Source: Casimicrobiaceae bacterium
Lineage (GTDB): Bacteria > Pseudomonadota > Gammaproteobacteria > Burkholderiales > Casimicrobiaceae
Assembly: GCA_026646885.1 (NCBI GenBank)
Contig: JAPKHK010000008.1
Location: 62,001-126,000 of the forward strand
Direction: 5' to 3'
DNA: 64,000 bases
Shown here: positions 9,228 to 20,276 of the stretch, in pieces
Numbering within the stretch: the first letter of the stretch is position 1
Layout: the number at the start of each line of letters is the position of its first letter
Notes under the pieces: model-generated
The model's database searches: none
What the model was told of the DNA's origin: nothing
The model's input: only the letters and a program-made list of their open reading frames with translations
Program-made: the position numbers and the translations under genes

Positions 9228-11208
9228 GGCCTTGCCCAAATGGCTCGCTTGGCGCGGGGTAAACACCGATCAGACTGGCGTCGCGCGGGGGAATCATGCC
9301 CAAGCGCGTCTTCAGTGGCACGGTTTCGAGCCCCAATTGCTGGGCATAAAAGGTGGCGTTGGCGAGCACCTTTTTGACGTACTCGCGCGTCTCTCGGAAG
9401 GGGATGGATTCAACATAGGCCGCGCCTTCCATTGGTAGGGGTCCTCGCCAATTCAGCGCTCTGCCGGGGCCCGCGTTATAAGCAGCGGCCGCAAGCACCG
9501 GAAGACCGCCCAACCGATCGAGGACATGGCGCAGATAATATGCGCCGAACTTCACGTTCACATCGACGATGCCGATGTGCGACGGCCGGTACTGGCGGTC
9601 ACCGGTCTGGCGGGCAACCCACTTTGCAGTTGGTGGCATGAGCTGCATGAGCCCCACCGCGCCCGCGCGTGACCGCGCTTCGGGCACAAAGCGGCTCTCT
9701 TGCCGCACCAAGGCGAACACCAGGGCCTCATCGAGCCCATGCTCGCGCGCGGCCGCCGTGAGGTGTTGGTGAAACGGCGTCATGAAGCGCAGGTTGAAAT
9801 CGTGGCGCACCGCCGTCCTGTCCGCGGTGTTGATCGCCCGGTCATAGATCTCTTTCCGGCGCGCGAACTCGGCAGCGGCGAGCAGTTCCTCATCGTTCAT
9901 GTCCCGAACCGCCCAGATCCACTCCCGCGTCCCCTCGAAGCGCAACTCCAATTCATAGAATTTGAGCATCCGCCGCACGGCTGGGAGATTCTCTATCCGC
10001 GCCAAAGCTGCTGGCGTGGGATCGAGGGGTTCACTGCGAAGCTGCAGCGGCAGGCCGAGTTCCTCGCGCGCAAGCAGGCCGTAAAAGCTATACTCCGCGG
10101 CCAGTGGTTGCCAAAGCGCCAGCGCCTCGCTCGCTCGCCCGAGTTCCCGCAACGAGCGGCCTTTCCAATAACGCCAGGCCGCATCTTGGGCCATTCGCGC
10201 CGGCATTGCCTGCACTGCGGCCAGGAGTGTTGCCCAGTGCCCAAAACGCAAGGCCATGCGCGCCTTCCAAGCGAGTCCCTCGTCGGTCAGCGGCGCATTC
10301 GCGGCCCCTTCGAACCATTCCAGCGATTCCGGCTCGAGGTGCCGTGCCCCCTGATGAGCGATGTGGGCCAAGGTCGCGTTGACGTCTGGAACCGGCAGAC
10401 GCTCCATGTAACGGCGTAGAAACTCGTGGGCCGCGGTGGGCGAGGTACGCGCGAGCCGCCATAGTGCAAGCACCGCCAGCTGCCGCTCGGCGCCGTGCGC
10501 CCACTTGAAGTCGCCTTTGGCGAGCAACTTCTCCGGGCGCCGCAGGGCCGACTCCAAACGTTTGCCGGCGATCCGTTCCACCACGGGGAGGAACCCGTTG
10601 AGCTTTTTCACCAAATCGAGATTGCCCGCGGCCACGGCTAGACGCTGGCGAGCGTGTATGTCTGCCGAGACCAGGCGGCGTTTTTCGAACAGGACATTGA
10701 AAAGCGGGTTGCATGCCTCGGGCAGGTCCTGCCCGGTGAACCAAAGGGCGCGCGCTTCGGCAAATGCCTCGCTATCGCTGCGCGCGCGATGCTGCAACCC
10801 GTAACAGGTGAGCTCCAAGTCGTCATGGTCCAGCCCTGCGTAGGCGGGGCCAAAGAGATCCCAGCGCTGCCTCTTTCCTAGGCTCCGCAGCCATTCGGCT
10901 TGCAATTTCTCGCCGGGCAGGCTGGCTGGGTAGCGCTTCTGGTAGCGTGACACGTCGTCCGGCCCGAGTTCCTCCAGGCGCAGGTACAGCTGGTAGAACT
11001 CGACATAGGGTTGAAGGGGGTGGCCCTGCAACTGGGCGGCCGCCCGATCAAGCCGCTTCTTGTCACCAATGCGAAAAGCCTCGCGTGCGTCGAGAAACCA
11101 CTGATCGGTTTTGGACGGCACGGCGCCTGCGCCCGAAACGTTGGCGGCGCAGAACACAGCCACCATGCCGGCGGCGCAGAGTAGTCGGCGGATTGTCATG
11201 ATGCGCAT
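9214..11208 (-). CDS. slt: soluble lytic murein transglycosylase (Slt70 type)
   Basis: A periplasmic enzyme that cleaves peptidoglycan glycan strands with formation of 1,6-anhydro-muramic ends. The 664-residue protein starts with a signal peptide (IRRLLCAAGMVAVFCAANVSGAGA), followed by a long alpha-superhelical U-domain and a C-terminal lysozyme-like GH23 domain. That domain has the catalytic Glu in ALVRQESRF, then AGAVGLMQLMPPTA and AAYNAGPGR. ATG 11208 is chosen since the signal peptide begins there; ATG 11199 is equally possible. It is transcribed away from purE and leads the slt-NDUFA9-like-cca run. Confidence 0.93.
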   Translation of the reverse strand: MRIMTIRRLLCAAGMVAVFCAANVSGAGAVPSKTDQWFLDAREAFRIGDKKRLDRAAAQLQGHPLQPYVEFYQLYLRLEELGPDDVSRYQKRYPASLPGEKLQAEWLRSLGKRQRWDLFGPAYAGLDHDDLELTCYGLQHRARSDSEAFAEARALWFTGQDLPEACNPLFNVLFEKRRLVSADIHARQRLAVAAGNLDLVKKLNGFLPVVERIAGKRLESALRRPEKLLAKGDFKWAHGAERQLAVLALWRLARTSPTAAHEFLRRYMERLPVPDVNATLAHIAHQGARHLEPESLEWFEGAANAPLTDEGLAWKARMALRFGHWATLLAAVQAMPARMAQDAAWRYWKGRSLRELGRASEALALWQPLAAEYSFYGLLAREELGLPLQLRSEPLDPTPAALARIENLPAVRRMLKFYELELRFEGTREWIWAVRDMNDEELLAAAEFARRKEIYDRAINTADRTAVRHDFNLRFMTPFHQHLTAAAREHGLDEALVFALVRQESRFVPEARSRAGAVGLMQLMPPTAKWVARQTGDRQYRPSHIGIVDVNVKFGAYYLRHVLDRLGGLPVLAAAAYNAGPGRALNWRGPLPMEGAAYVESIPFRETREYVKKVLANATFYAQQLGLETVPLKTRLGMIPPRDASLIGVYPAPSEPFGQGHEHQ

Positions 11209-11211
11209 TGT

Positions 11212-11266
11212 CCCCAAGCATGGCGCTTGGGGCAAGCGCCAAAGCGCCGTAAAATTGCGCTTTGGC
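11212..11266 (+). promoter_or_regulatory. purE promoter flanked by two perfect inverted repeats
   Basis: TTGGGG (11227-11232), a 17-bp spacer and TAAAAT (11250-11255) predict a start near 11262. The -35 lies in the right arm of an 8-bp perfect inverted repeat (CCCCAAGC 11212-11219, GCTTGGGG 11225-11232). The -10 lies in the 9-nt loop of a 10-bp perfect inverted repeat (GCCAAAGCGC 11238-11247, GCGCTTTGGC 11257-11266). The arrangement suggests operator sites. No regulator is identified. Confidence 0.55.
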
Positions 11267-11291
11267 ATCGGTTTCGATGCGAGGAGCACAA

Positions 11292-11807
11292 TTGAGTTCA
11301 AAGTCTGCGTCACAGGCCCTGGTCGGGGTGGTCATGGGCAGTCAAAGCGACTGGGAGATCATGCAACATGCCTGCGCTCAGCTCGCCGCCCTGGGCATTG
11401 CTTATGAGGCAAGGGTGGTCTCTGCACATCGTACGCCCGACGACATGTTTCGCTACGCCGAGACCGCAGCCGAGCGCGGCTTGCGAGTCCTCATCGCCGG
11501 CGCCGGTGGCGCCGCGCATCTGCCCGGAATGCTGGCGTCCAAGACGCTCCTGCCGGTGCTGGGGGTGCCGGTGCCTTCGAAGTATCTGCGCGGCGAAGAC
11601 TCACTGCTGTCGATCGTGCAAATGCCCAGGGGGGTGCCCGTGGCCACCTTCGCCATCGGCGAGGCCGGTGCCGCCAACGCAGCACTCTTCGCCGCGGCGT
11701 GTCTGGCAGGCGGGGACGACGCTCTGGCCAGCAGGCTCGCCGCATTTCGCGCCGAGCAGACGGCCGCGGTGCGCGGCGCCACCCTGCCCTCCCAACCCCA
11801 GACATGA
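11292..11807 (+). CDS. purE: N5-carboxyaminoimidazole ribonucleotide mutase, PurE class I
   Basis: Moves the carboxylate of N5-CAIR to C4 to give CAIR in de novo purine synthesis, after PurK. The 171-residue protein has the class I signatures [20 protein letters not shown] and [13 protein letters not shown]; the His of SAHRTP is in the catalytic loop. I place the start at TTG 11292 because GAGGAG (11280-11285) is ideally spaced from it; ATG 11277 lacks such a site but cannot be excluded. Its TGA overlaps the purK ATG (ATGA, 11804-11807). Confidence 0.92.
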   Translation: MSSKSASQALVGVVMGSQSDWEIMQHACAQLAALGIAYEARVVSAHRTPDDMFRYAETAAERGLRVLIAGAGGAAHLPGMLASKTLLPVLGVPVPSKYLRGEDSLLSIVQMPRGVPVATFAIGEAGAANAALFAAACLAGGDDALASRLAAFRAEQTAAVRGATLPSQPQT

Positions 11808-12946
11808 CCCCTCCCGGCGCGTGGCTGGGCCTGCTGGGAGGCGGCCAGCTGGGCCGTATGTTCTGCATGGCGGCGCAGAGTTTGGGCTATCGCGTGCTGG
11901 TGCTCGATCCATCCGCGGATAGCCCGGCCGGGGCAGTGGCCGACCGGCATCTGCGAAGGGACTACCTCGACCCCGCCGGGCTCGAAGAACTCGCCGGCTG
12001 TTGTCGCGCCGCCACCACTGAATTCGAGAATGTTCCCGCCGCCGCCCTGGCTTATCTCGCCGACCATTGCCGGGTCACGCCCGGGGCCGAGGCCGTGGGG
12101 ATCGCTCAGGACAGAGTCCGCGAAAAGCGTTTCCTGGCGGCCGCCGGCTGCGCTGTCGCGCCTTATCACGTGATCGAAACTGCCGCCGACTTCGCCGCCG
12201 CAAGCGCGGCGCTTTTCCCCGGCATCCTCAAGAGCGCGCGGCTGGGTTATGACGGTAAGGGCCAAGTGGGCGTGGCGAGCCCCGCCGAACTTGCCGGCGC
12301 CTGGCAAGCGCTGGGGCGCGCCACCTGCGTGTTGGAGAAGCGCGTCGCCCTGGCGCAGGAACTCTCGGTGGTGGTTGCCCGCGCAAGCGACGGGACAAGC
12401 CGCTGTTTCCCGGTGGCGGAGAACCGCCATCGCCAGGGCATACTCGACCTCAGCATCGTGCCCGCACGGGCCTCGCCCCCACGGCTTGCCGAGGCGGAAG
12501 AACTGGCACTGCGGGTGGCGGTCGGACTCGATTATGTCGGCGTATTGTGCGTGGAGTTGTTCGTGCTGGAAGACGGCGAAGTGCTGGTCAACGAAATTGC
12601 CCCGCGCCCGCACAACAGCGGCCACTACACGATCGATGCCTGCATCACCTCGCAGTTCGAGCAGCAAGCCCGCATCATGGCCGCACTGCCGCTGGGCGAC
12701 GCGCGCCAGCACACCCCCGCCGTGATGATCAATCTCCTGGGTGATCTGTGGCAGGCCGGAGAGCCCGACTGGACGCGGGTGCTAGCTCATCCTCAGGCCA
12801 AGTTGCATCTCTACGGCAAGCGCGAAGCGCGCTCCGGGCGCAAGATGGGCCACCTCACCTGTCTGGGCGCATCGCTGGAAGAGGCGTTGGTCAGCGCTCG
12901 CACCCTGCGCGAGATCTTGGACATGCCATGCGACCCGGCCCTCTGA
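11804..12946 (+). CDS. purK: N5-carboxyaminoimidazole ribonucleotide synthase
   Basis: An ATP-grasp ligase of 380 residues that makes N5-CAIR from AIR, bicarbonate and ATP, feeding PurE. The start is well set: ATG 11804 overlaps the purE stop by 4 bp and leads directly into [13 protein letters not shown], the family N-terminus. Further motifs are TTEFENVP, the ATP-grasp loop [14 protein letters not shown], and metal- and phosphate-binding [24 protein letters not shown] near the middle. Its 3' end overlaps the following CoA-transferase gene by 19 bp. Confidence 0.94.
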   Translation: MTPPGAWLGLLGGGQLGRMFCMAAQSLGYRVLVLDPSADSPAGAVADRHLRRDYLDPAGLEELAGCCRAATTEFENVPAAALAYLADHCRVTPGAEAVGIAQDRVREKRFLAAAGCAVAPYHVIETAADFAAASAALFPGILKSARLGYDGKGQVGVASPAELAGAWQALGRATCVLEKRVALAQELSVVVARASDGTSRCFPVAENRHRQGILDLSIVPARASPPRLAEAEELALRVAVGLDYVGVLCVELFVLEDGEVLVNEIAPRPHNSGHYTIDACITSQFEQQARIMAALPLGDARQHTPAVMINLLGDLWQAGEPDWTRVLAHPQAKLHLYGKREARSGRKMGHLTCLGASLEEALVSARTLREILDMPCDPAL

Positions 12947-14097
12947 GCGGCGTCCGAGTGCTCGATCTCACGAGGCTCTTGCCTGGGCCGGTGTGTACTT
13001 TGCATCTGGCGGATTTCGGTGCCGATGTCGTCAAAATCGAAGACACCGGCGAAGGCGACTACGCCCGCAATTTGGGGGTGAAGCCGGGGGAAACCTCGGT
13101 GTACTTTCGCGCCATCAACCGCAACAAACGCAGCCTCACCCTCGATCTCAAAGCGGCCGCCGGACGCGCGGCTTTCCTGCGTCTGACGCGCACTGCACAA
13201 GTGGTGGTGGAGAGCTTTCGACCCGGTGTAGTCGACCGCCTCGGCGTCGGTTATGCCGCAGTGCGCGCGATCAACCCGGCGGTGGTGTATTGCAGCATTT
13301 CCGGCTACGGCCAGACCGGACCCAACCGCGACCTCGCCGGGCACGACCTCAACTATCTCGCGCTCGCCGGGGTGCTCGATCAAATCGGCAACGCCGGGGG
13401 CCCGCCGGCGCTCTCCAACCTGCAAATCGCGGACCTACTGGGCGGGGCGCTCACTGCGGCCATGGGCATCCTCGCGGCGCTGGTCGAGGCGCGCACCACC
13501 GGGCAGGGGCGCTACCTTGACGTGGCCATGGCCGATGCCAGCTTCGCGCATCAGTACTTCGCCCTGCACGCCCTGGCCGCCTGGGGACACCTGCCGGCGC
13601 GCGGCACCGACCTCTTGACCGGCGGGGTGCCCTGTTACCAGGTCTACGCAACCCAAGACGGGCGCTATCTGGCGGTGGGCGCCCTCGAGCCCAAGTTCTG
13701 GCGCGCTCTATGCGAGGCGCTAGAATGCCCTGAACTGGTCCAGCAGCAGTTTGCCAGCGGCGAGGGCGGTGCCGCCACCCAGGCGCAGCTCAGCGCCTTG
13801 TTTGCGACCCGGACCCAGGCGGAATGGGTGCGGCAGCTGCGTGGCGTCGATTGTTGCGTCACGCCGGTGCTGACGCTGGAAGAGGCGATGCGCGAACCCC
13901 AGTTCACATCGCGCGACATGATCCTGGGCAACACGCCCCAGGAACGCCAATTCGGCCCGGCACTGCGTTTTTCCGACTTCACTCCGGCGGCACCGCGCCG
14001 CGCTCCGCAGCAAGGCGAGCAGAGCGAAGAGATCTTGCGGGAGGCTGGGTTCAGCCCGGATGAGATCCTCGCCTTACGCGCCAGCGGCGCGGTTTGA
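12928..14097 (+). CDS. CaiB/BaiF family (type III) acyl-CoA transferase or racemase
   Basis: A 389-residue member of the formyl-CoA transferase / alpha-methylacyl-CoA racemase family. It shows the family N-terminus [16 protein letters not shown], the CoA-binding NRNKRSLTLDLK, SISGYGQTGP and, in VAMADASF, the Asp that forms the acyl-anhydride in this family. The sequence leans towards the racemase-like branch, but the substrate is not readable. The ATG at 12928 overlaps purK by 19 bp, so it shares the purine transcript although no metabolic link is obvious. It converges with the DUF1289 gene and overlaps it by 24 bp. Confidence 0.85.
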   Translation: MRPGPLSGVRVLDLTRLLPGPVCTLHLADFGADVVKIEDTGEGDYARNLGVKPGETSVYFRAINRNKRSLTLDLKAAAGRAAFLRLTRTAQVVVESFRPGVVDRLGVGYAAVRAINPAVVYCSISGYGQTGPNRDLAGHDLNYLALAGVLDQIGNAGGPPALSNLQIADLLGGALTAAMGILAALVEARTTGQGRYLDVAMADASFAHQYFALHALAAWGHLPARGTDLLTGGVPCYQVYATQDGRYLAVGALEPKFWRALCEALECPELVQQQFASGEGGAATQAQLSALFATRTQAEWVRQLRGVDCCVTPVLTLEEAMREPQFTSRDMILGNTPQERQFGPALRFSDFTPAAPRRAPQQGEQSEEILREAGFSPDEILALRASGAV

Positions 14098-14286
14098 CGC
14101 GGGATCGCGGAGCTGCATTCGCGCGCGCCGCCGCGCCACACGCTCCAGCACCTCTTGGCGACCCGCTTCGCTAAGCGCTGCCCAGGCCGCAATTTCGCTC
14201 AGGGTTCTTTGGCAGCCCGCGCACCAACCGGTCTCAGCCTCGACGACACACACGCCGATACACGGAGAAGCCGTCGCTGCGCTCAT
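14074..14286 (-). CDS. DUF1289 small cysteine-rich protein
   Basis: A 70-residue protein with the DUF1289 pattern: Cys9, Cys13, Cys22 and Cys25 in SPCIGVC-x8-CAGC, then RTLSEIAAW. The four cysteines suggest a small metal or iron-sulphur site; function is unknown. Its ATG overlaps the stop of mvaB (ATGA, 14283-14286), making it the last and translationally coupled gene of the leucine operon. The 3' end overlaps the convergent CoA-transferase gene by 24 bp. Confidence 0.85.
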   Translation of the reverse strand: MSAATASPCIGVCVVEAETGWCAGCQRTLSEIAAWAALSEAGRQEVLERVARRRARMQLRDPASNRAAGA

Positions 14287-15203
14287 GGCAGCGCGGGGCG
14301 GCGAGCGGCCAAGGCGCGCGCCACCCGCGATTGGCTGGGCCGGCCGAGTGCGTCCGCGATGAACTGCCCGGCTGCGACCAGGCGCGCGAGGTCAATGCCG
14401 GTCTCGATGCCCAAGCCGTGCAGAAAATAGACCAGATCTTCGGTCGCGAGATTGCCGGTCGCCCCCTGGGCGTAGGGACATCCCCCCAAGCCCCCCACCG
14501 AACTGTCGAAGTGGCGGATGCCGGCCTGGAGCGCCGCCATGACGTTGACCAAGGCCTGCCCGTAGGTATCATGGAAATGTCCGCCGAGCTTCGTTGTCGG
14601 GATATTCGGGACCAAGGCCTCGAGCAGGTGCCACACATCGGCCGCGGTGCCCGCGCCGATGGTGTCGCCCAAAGAAACCTCGTGGCAGCCGAGGTCCAGC
14701 AAAGCCTGCACCACCGGGCGGACTTGCGCCGGCGCGATGCGCCCTTCGTAGGGGCAGGCAAAAACGCAGGAGACGTAGCCACGCACGGGCACCCCGGCTG
14801 CGTTTGCTACGGCCAGAATCGGCGCGGCGCGTTGCAAACTTTCGGCGATGGAACAGTTGATGTTCTTTTGCGAGAAAGACTCCGAGGCCGCGACGAAAAC
14901 GGCCACCTCGTCCACTTTCGCGGCCAGCGCCGCCTCGCAGCCCTTGAGGTTGGGTGCGAGCGCGGTGTAGCGCACACCGGCCAGGCGCGGCACGCCGGCC
15001 ATCACTGCCGCGGCGTCGCCCATCTGCGGCACCCATTTGGGCGAGACGAAACTGGTCGCTTCGATCTCGCGGCAGCCCGCGGCGACCAGGCGCTCGATCA
15101 AGCTGATTTTGGTGGCCGCCGGCACTAGCGCCTTTTCGTTCTGCAGGCCGTCGCGTGGCCCCACTTCCGTGATGGTGACCGAAGCGGGCCAGGAAATATT
15201 CAC
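14283..15203 (-). CDS. mvaB: hydroxymethylglutaryl-CoA lyase
   Basis: The final carbon-splitting step of leucine catabolism: HMG-CoA to acetoacetate and acetyl-CoA (LiuE in other nomenclature). The 306-residue TIM barrel shows VTITEVGPRDGLQNEK at the N-terminus, FVSPKWVPQM, the metal-binding GGHFHDTYG and the catalytic-Cys loop SVGGLGGCPYA. The start is GTG 15203, overlapping the liuD stop (GTGA), with GAGG upstream; any longer start would read deep into liuD. The two-way coupling (liuD before, DUF1289 after) places it inside one operon. Confidence 0.93.
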   Translation of the reverse strand: MNISWPASVTITEVGPRDGLQNEKALVPAATKISLIERLVAAGCREIEATSFVSPKWVPQMGDAAAVMAGVPRLAGVRYTALAPNLKGCEAALAAKVDEVAVFVAASESFSQKNINCSIAESLQRAAPILAVANAAGVPVRGYVSCVFACPYEGRIAPAQVRPVVQALLDLGCHEVSLGDTIGAGTAADVWHLLEALVPNIPTTKLGGHFHDTYGQALVNVMAALQAGIRHFDSSVGGLGGCPYAQGATGNLATEDLVYFLHGLGIETGIDLARLVAAGQFIADALGRPSQSRVARALAARRPALP

Positions 15204-17203
15204 GCCTTTTCCTCGGCGGCCAGTTCCAGGAGTTCGGCGCCGTCCTTCACTTGCTCGCCGGCACGAAAAGCGATGCGCACCACCTTGCCAGCGCCGGGCG
15301 CGACGATGGTGTGCTCCATTTTCATGGCTTCCATGACCAGAAGCGCCTGACCCGGCGCGACGAGCGCGCCTTCCTTGACCAGCACGCTGATGACCGTGCC
15401 GGACATCGGCGCGGTGAGGTGGCCACCGCCGCCCCCAGCCTCGCCCGCGTGGGCCAGGGCATCGAGATGCCGGAAGCGCCAGGCACACCCATCGCGATAG
15501 ATGATGCGCTCTTCGCCCTGAGCCACCCAGGCGCAGCGAAATTCATCGCCCGCGAGATTGATGCGCAAGGCTTCGCCCTCGGCCGCGACAGTGGCCAAGA
15601 GCGAAGCCTGCGGCAAGTCGAGCAGATAGCCGCCGCCGCGAAAATGTACGGTGAGCGACAACGGCTTGCCCTGATGCTCGAAATTGAAGCTGCGATGATT
15701 GTCGCTGTTGAGCCACCAACCATCGGCGTCGAACCAGGGTGAATTGGGCTCGGTGGCGCATTCCGCCGCCGCCTGCGCCGCGCGATGGGCGGCAAAAATT
15801 TCCGCCAGCACGAGCGCGGCGAGGATGTCGCTGCTGGGCGCACGCTCACGAGGCAGTAACGTCTCTGCATGGCGGGCGATGAACCCGGTGTCGAACTTGG
15901 CCGCGGCAAATGCCGGGTGGGTGACCAAGCGATGCAAGAATTCCAAGTTGGTGCTCACCCCCACCACCTGATACTGCGCCAAAGCATCGGCCATGCGTCG
16001 CAGGGCTTGGGCGCGATCTTCGCCACGCACAATGAGCTTGGCAATCATCGGATCATAATAAGGGCTGATGTCGTCGCCTTGACGCACGCCGGTGTCGACC
16101 CGAACCACGCTACTGGTTTGCGGGCTGCGCAGATGGCTGATGTGACCAATCGACGGCAGGAAATTTCGGTCTGGATCTTCAGCATAGACGCGCGCTTCCA
16201 GGGCGTGCCCGCCAATACGCAGATCTTCTTGCGAGAGCGGCAGTCGCTCCCCTGCGGCGACCCGCAGTTGCCATTCCACCAGGTCGAGACCGGTAATCAT
16301 TTCCGTGACCGGATGTTCCACTTGCAGGCGGGTGTTCATTTCCATGAAATAAAAGGTGCCGCTCTGCTCGGCGATGAACTCCACGGTGCCGGCACCGACG
16401 TAGCCGATCGCCTGCGCCGCCGCGACCGCCGCGCTACCCATCTGGGCGCGGCGCTCCGCGGTCATGCCGGGGGCGGGCGCTTCTTCGAGCACTTTTTGAT
16501 GCCGGCGCTGAATCGAACAATCGCGCTCGAACAGATACACGGCGTTGCCCAAGGTGTCGGCGAAGACCTGGATTTCAATGTGCCGCGGTTCGGTGAGGTA
16601 TTTCTCGATCAGCACCCGATCATCGGCAAAAGAGGATTGCGCCTCGCGCCGCGCCGAAGCCAGCGCGGCGGCGAAATCTTCGCGCCGTTCCACGACCCGC
16701 ATGCCTTTGCCGCCGCCGCCCGCAGATGCCTTGATCAGAACCGGATAGCCGATGGCCTCGGCCTCAGCCTGCAACAAAGCACCGTCTTGGTCTTCGCCGT
16801 GATAGCCCGGCACCAGCGGCACCGAGGCCGCTGCCATGAGACGCTTGGATTCGCTCTTCGAACCCATGGCGCGTATCGCCGCCGGGGGCGGACCGATGAA
16901 GACCAGGCCGGCCGCGGCACAGGCCGAAGCGAATTCTTCGTTTTCGGAAAGAAAGCCATACCCCGGGTGGATCGCCTGGGCGCCGCATTTGCGGGCGATG
17001 TCGATGATGCGCTCACCGCGCAGATAACTCTCGCGCGGCGGTGCGGCACCCAAAAGGTAGGCCTCGTCGCAGACGTCTACGTGCAATGCCCCCCGGTCGG
17101 CTTCGGAATAGACCGCCACGGTGCGCAGACCCATTTGTCTTGCGGTTCGTGCGACGCGTACGGCAATCTCGCCGCGGTTGGCGATAAGGATTTTGTCGAA
17201 CAT
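15200..17203 (-). CDS. liuD: 3-methylcrotonyl-CoA carboxylase, biotin-containing alpha subunit
   Basis: A 667-residue biotin carboxylase / carrier subunit that carboxylates its own biotin with ATP and bicarbonate for the LiuB subunit. Domain order: biotin carboxylase N-domain (MFDKILIANRGEIAVR), ATP-grasp with the Gly-rich KASAGGGGKGM, catalytic FMEMNTRLQVEHPVTE, a linking middle domain, and a C-terminal biotinyl domain with VMEAMKMEH, biotin on Lys628. ATG 17203 has AGGGGA upstream. It follows liuC by 17 bp and couples to mvaB by a GTGA overlap. Pairing with a methylcrotonyl-type beta subunit supports the substrate call over acetyl- or propionyl-CoA. Confidence 0.93.
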   Translation of the reverse strand: MFDKILIANRGEIAVRVARTARQMGLRTVAVYSEADRGALHVDVCDEAYLLGAAPPRESYLRGERIIDIARKCGAQAIHPGYGFLSENEEFASACAAAGLVFIGPPPAAIRAMGSKSESKRLMAAASVPLVPGYHGEDQDGALLQAEAEAIGYPVLIKASAGGGGKGMRVVERREDFAAALASARREAQSSFADDRVLIEKYLTEPRHIEIQVFADTLGNAVYLFERDCSIQRRHQKVLEEAPAPGMTAERRAQMGSAAVAAAQAIGYVGAGTVEFIAEQSGTFYFMEMNTRLQVEHPVTEMITGLDLVEWQLRVAAGERLPLSQEDLRIGGHALEARVYAEDPDRNFLPSIGHISHLRSPQTSSVVRVDTGVRQGDDISPYYDPMIAKLIVRGEDRAQALRRMADALAQYQVVGVSTNLEFLHRLVTHPAFAAAKFDTGFIARHAETLLPRERAPSSDILAALVLAEIFAAHRAAQAAAECATEPNSPWFDADGWWLNSDNHRSFNFEHQGKPLSLTVHFRGGGYLLDLPQASLLATVAAEGEALRINLAGDEFRCAWVAQGEERIIYRDGCAWRFRHLDALAHAGEAGGGGGHLTAPMSGTVISVLVKEGALVAPGQALLVMEAMKMEHTIVAPGAGKVVRIAFRAGEQVKDGAELLELAAEEKA

Positions 17204-17220
17204 CTTTTTCCCCTGGCTCC

Positions 17221-18030
17221 CTATTCCTTGCTGCTCGCCCAGCCGGGCTTGCGCTTGGCGAGAAAGGCAGCGACCCCTTCCCGGCCTTCGTCGGACGCGC
17301 GCTGGTCGGCGATGCGCCGCGCCGTGTCGGCGATGAGATCGTCGCGCACTTGGCGGTGCGCCACGGCGCGCAGCAGATCCTTGGCCGCGGCCTGGGCCAT
17401 GGGCCCGCATTCATGCAGCCGGGCATAGATTTCGATCACGCGCTCGTCTAGTCTCTCGGGTGGCACCAAGTCGTGCACCAGGCCGATGCGAAACGCCTCG
17501 GCGGCACTCAGGCGCTCCGCGGTCAGGAAATAGCGGCGCGCTTGTCGTGCGCCCATCGCCTCGACCACATAGGGGCTGATGGCCGCGGGAATGATGCCCA
17601 GTTTGGTCTCGGTCAGGGCGAAACTCGCGTCGGTGCTGGCGATGGCGATGTCGCAACAGGCCACCAAGCCAACCCCTCCGCCGAAAGCCGGTCCGTGCAC
17701 GCGCGCGATGGTGGGCTTCTTCAGACGATTCAGAGTGGCGAGCATGTTGGCGAGATTCATGGCGTCGGCGTAGTTTTCCTCCCAACTGTAACCCGCCATC
17801 TTCTTCATCCAGTTGAGGTCCGCGCCGGCGCAAAAACTCTTGCCTTCGCCCATCAGCACCACCGCGCGCACTTCCGCTCGCGGCTCGAGCTCCTTGAGCG
17901 CCTCGGTGAGTTCCCCGATCAAGGTTTCATTGAAGGCATTGTGCAGCTCCGGTCGATTGAGCGCGATGACGCCGATGCCGTGATTGATGTTGACCTTGAG
18001 GGTGCTGAATTGGGAAGTGAAAGCGCTCAT
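17221..18030 (-). CDS. liuC: methylglutaconyl-CoA hydratase
   Basis: A 269-residue crotonase-family enzyme that hydrates 3-methylglutaconyl-CoA to HMG-CoA. Crotonase motifs: GEGKSFCAGADLNWMKKM (oxyanion hole and the LNWM typical of LiuC), HGPAFGGGVGLVACCDIAIA, and FALTETKLGIIPAAISPYVV with a catalytic Glu. ATG 18030 lies 2 bp after the liuB stop with AGGA overlapping that end, so translation is probably coupled. Its place between the two carboxylase subunits is the usual liu order. Confidence 0.92.
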   Translation of the reverse strand: MSAFTSQFSTLKVNINHGIGVIALNRPELHNAFNETLIGELTEALKELEPRAEVRAVVLMGEGKSFCAGADLNWMKKMAGYSWEENYADAMNLANMLATLNRLKKPTIARVHGPAFGGGVGLVACCDIAIASTDASFALTETKLGIIPAAISPYVVEAMGARQARRYFLTAERLSAAEAFRIGLVHDLVPPERLDERVIEIYARLHECGPMAQAAAKDLLRAVAHRQVRDDLIADTARRIADQRASDEGREGVAAFLAKRKPGWASSKE

Positions 18031-18032
18031 GA

Positions 18033-19640
<1,608 letters not shown>

Positions 19641-19673
19641 GGTACTTTTCCCTGCATTGCGCTGACCGGTGGT

Positions 19674-20276
19674 TTAGAAGCCCCCGGTCCTCAGCCAGTG
19701 TTCGAGTTGGGGTAGGCGGTCGTGGCCCCAAAAAGGCTCATCGCCGACAAACATAAAAGGCGCTCCGAAAACGCCACGGCGCAAGGCTTCGTCGCAATTG
19801 GCGCGCAGCGCGTTCTTGATCGCGGGCGCTTCGATGGTATTCAGCAAGCCCTCGTGATCGAGCCCCAGGGTCTGGCAAATGGCGCCGAGCACAGCCGGGT
19901 CGTTGATATGGCGATCGTCGACGAAGTAGGCCGAAAAAACGGCCCGCACCAGCTCGCCGACCCGCTGCGGCGATTGCTCTTGCACTGCCAGCACCAAACG
20001 CGCGGCATTGTGCGTGGCGATGGGAAAAGCCTCGGGCATGCGGTAAGGCAGGCCGACGAACCGCGCGGAACGGGCGAAATCCCGCACCGAATACGGCCCC
20101 TTGACCCCGTATTCGGTGAGCGGTGCGCTCCCCACCGCCTTGAAGACGACCCCCAGCAAGATTGGGCGCCACGCCAGCTCACGGCCATGACGCCGCGCCA
20201 AGTCCTCGATGCGCATGGCGGCGAGGTAAGCGTAGGGGGAGGAGAAATCGAAAAAGAACTCGATGCTTGAGGTCAT
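19674..20276 (-). CDS. DsbA-fold 2-hydroxychromene-2-carboxylate isomerase-like protein
   Basis: A 200-residue kappa-class GST/DsbA-fold protein. The N-terminus IEFFFDFSSPYAYLA keeps the SPY glutathione-contact motif in place of a thioredoxin CxxC, and the C-terminus holds GVFGAPFMFVGDEPFWG with the cis-Pro loop. Named relatives isomerise hydroxychromene carboxylates in naphthalene breakdown, but no such pathway is present and many relatives are of unknown substrate. It abuts the methyltransferase gene with no gap and lies 33 bp before liuB, so it belongs to the leucine operon by position only. Confidence 0.8.
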   Translation of the reverse strand: MTSSIEFFFDFSSPYAYLAAMRIEDLARRHGRELAWRPILLGVVFKAVGSAPLTEYGVKGPYSVRDFARSARFVGLPYRMPEAFPIATHNAARLVLAVQEQSPQRVGELVRAVFSAYFVDDRHINDPAVLGAICQTLGLDHEGLLNTIEAPAIKNALRANCDEALRRGVFGAPFMFVGDEPFWGHDRLPQLEHWLRTGGF

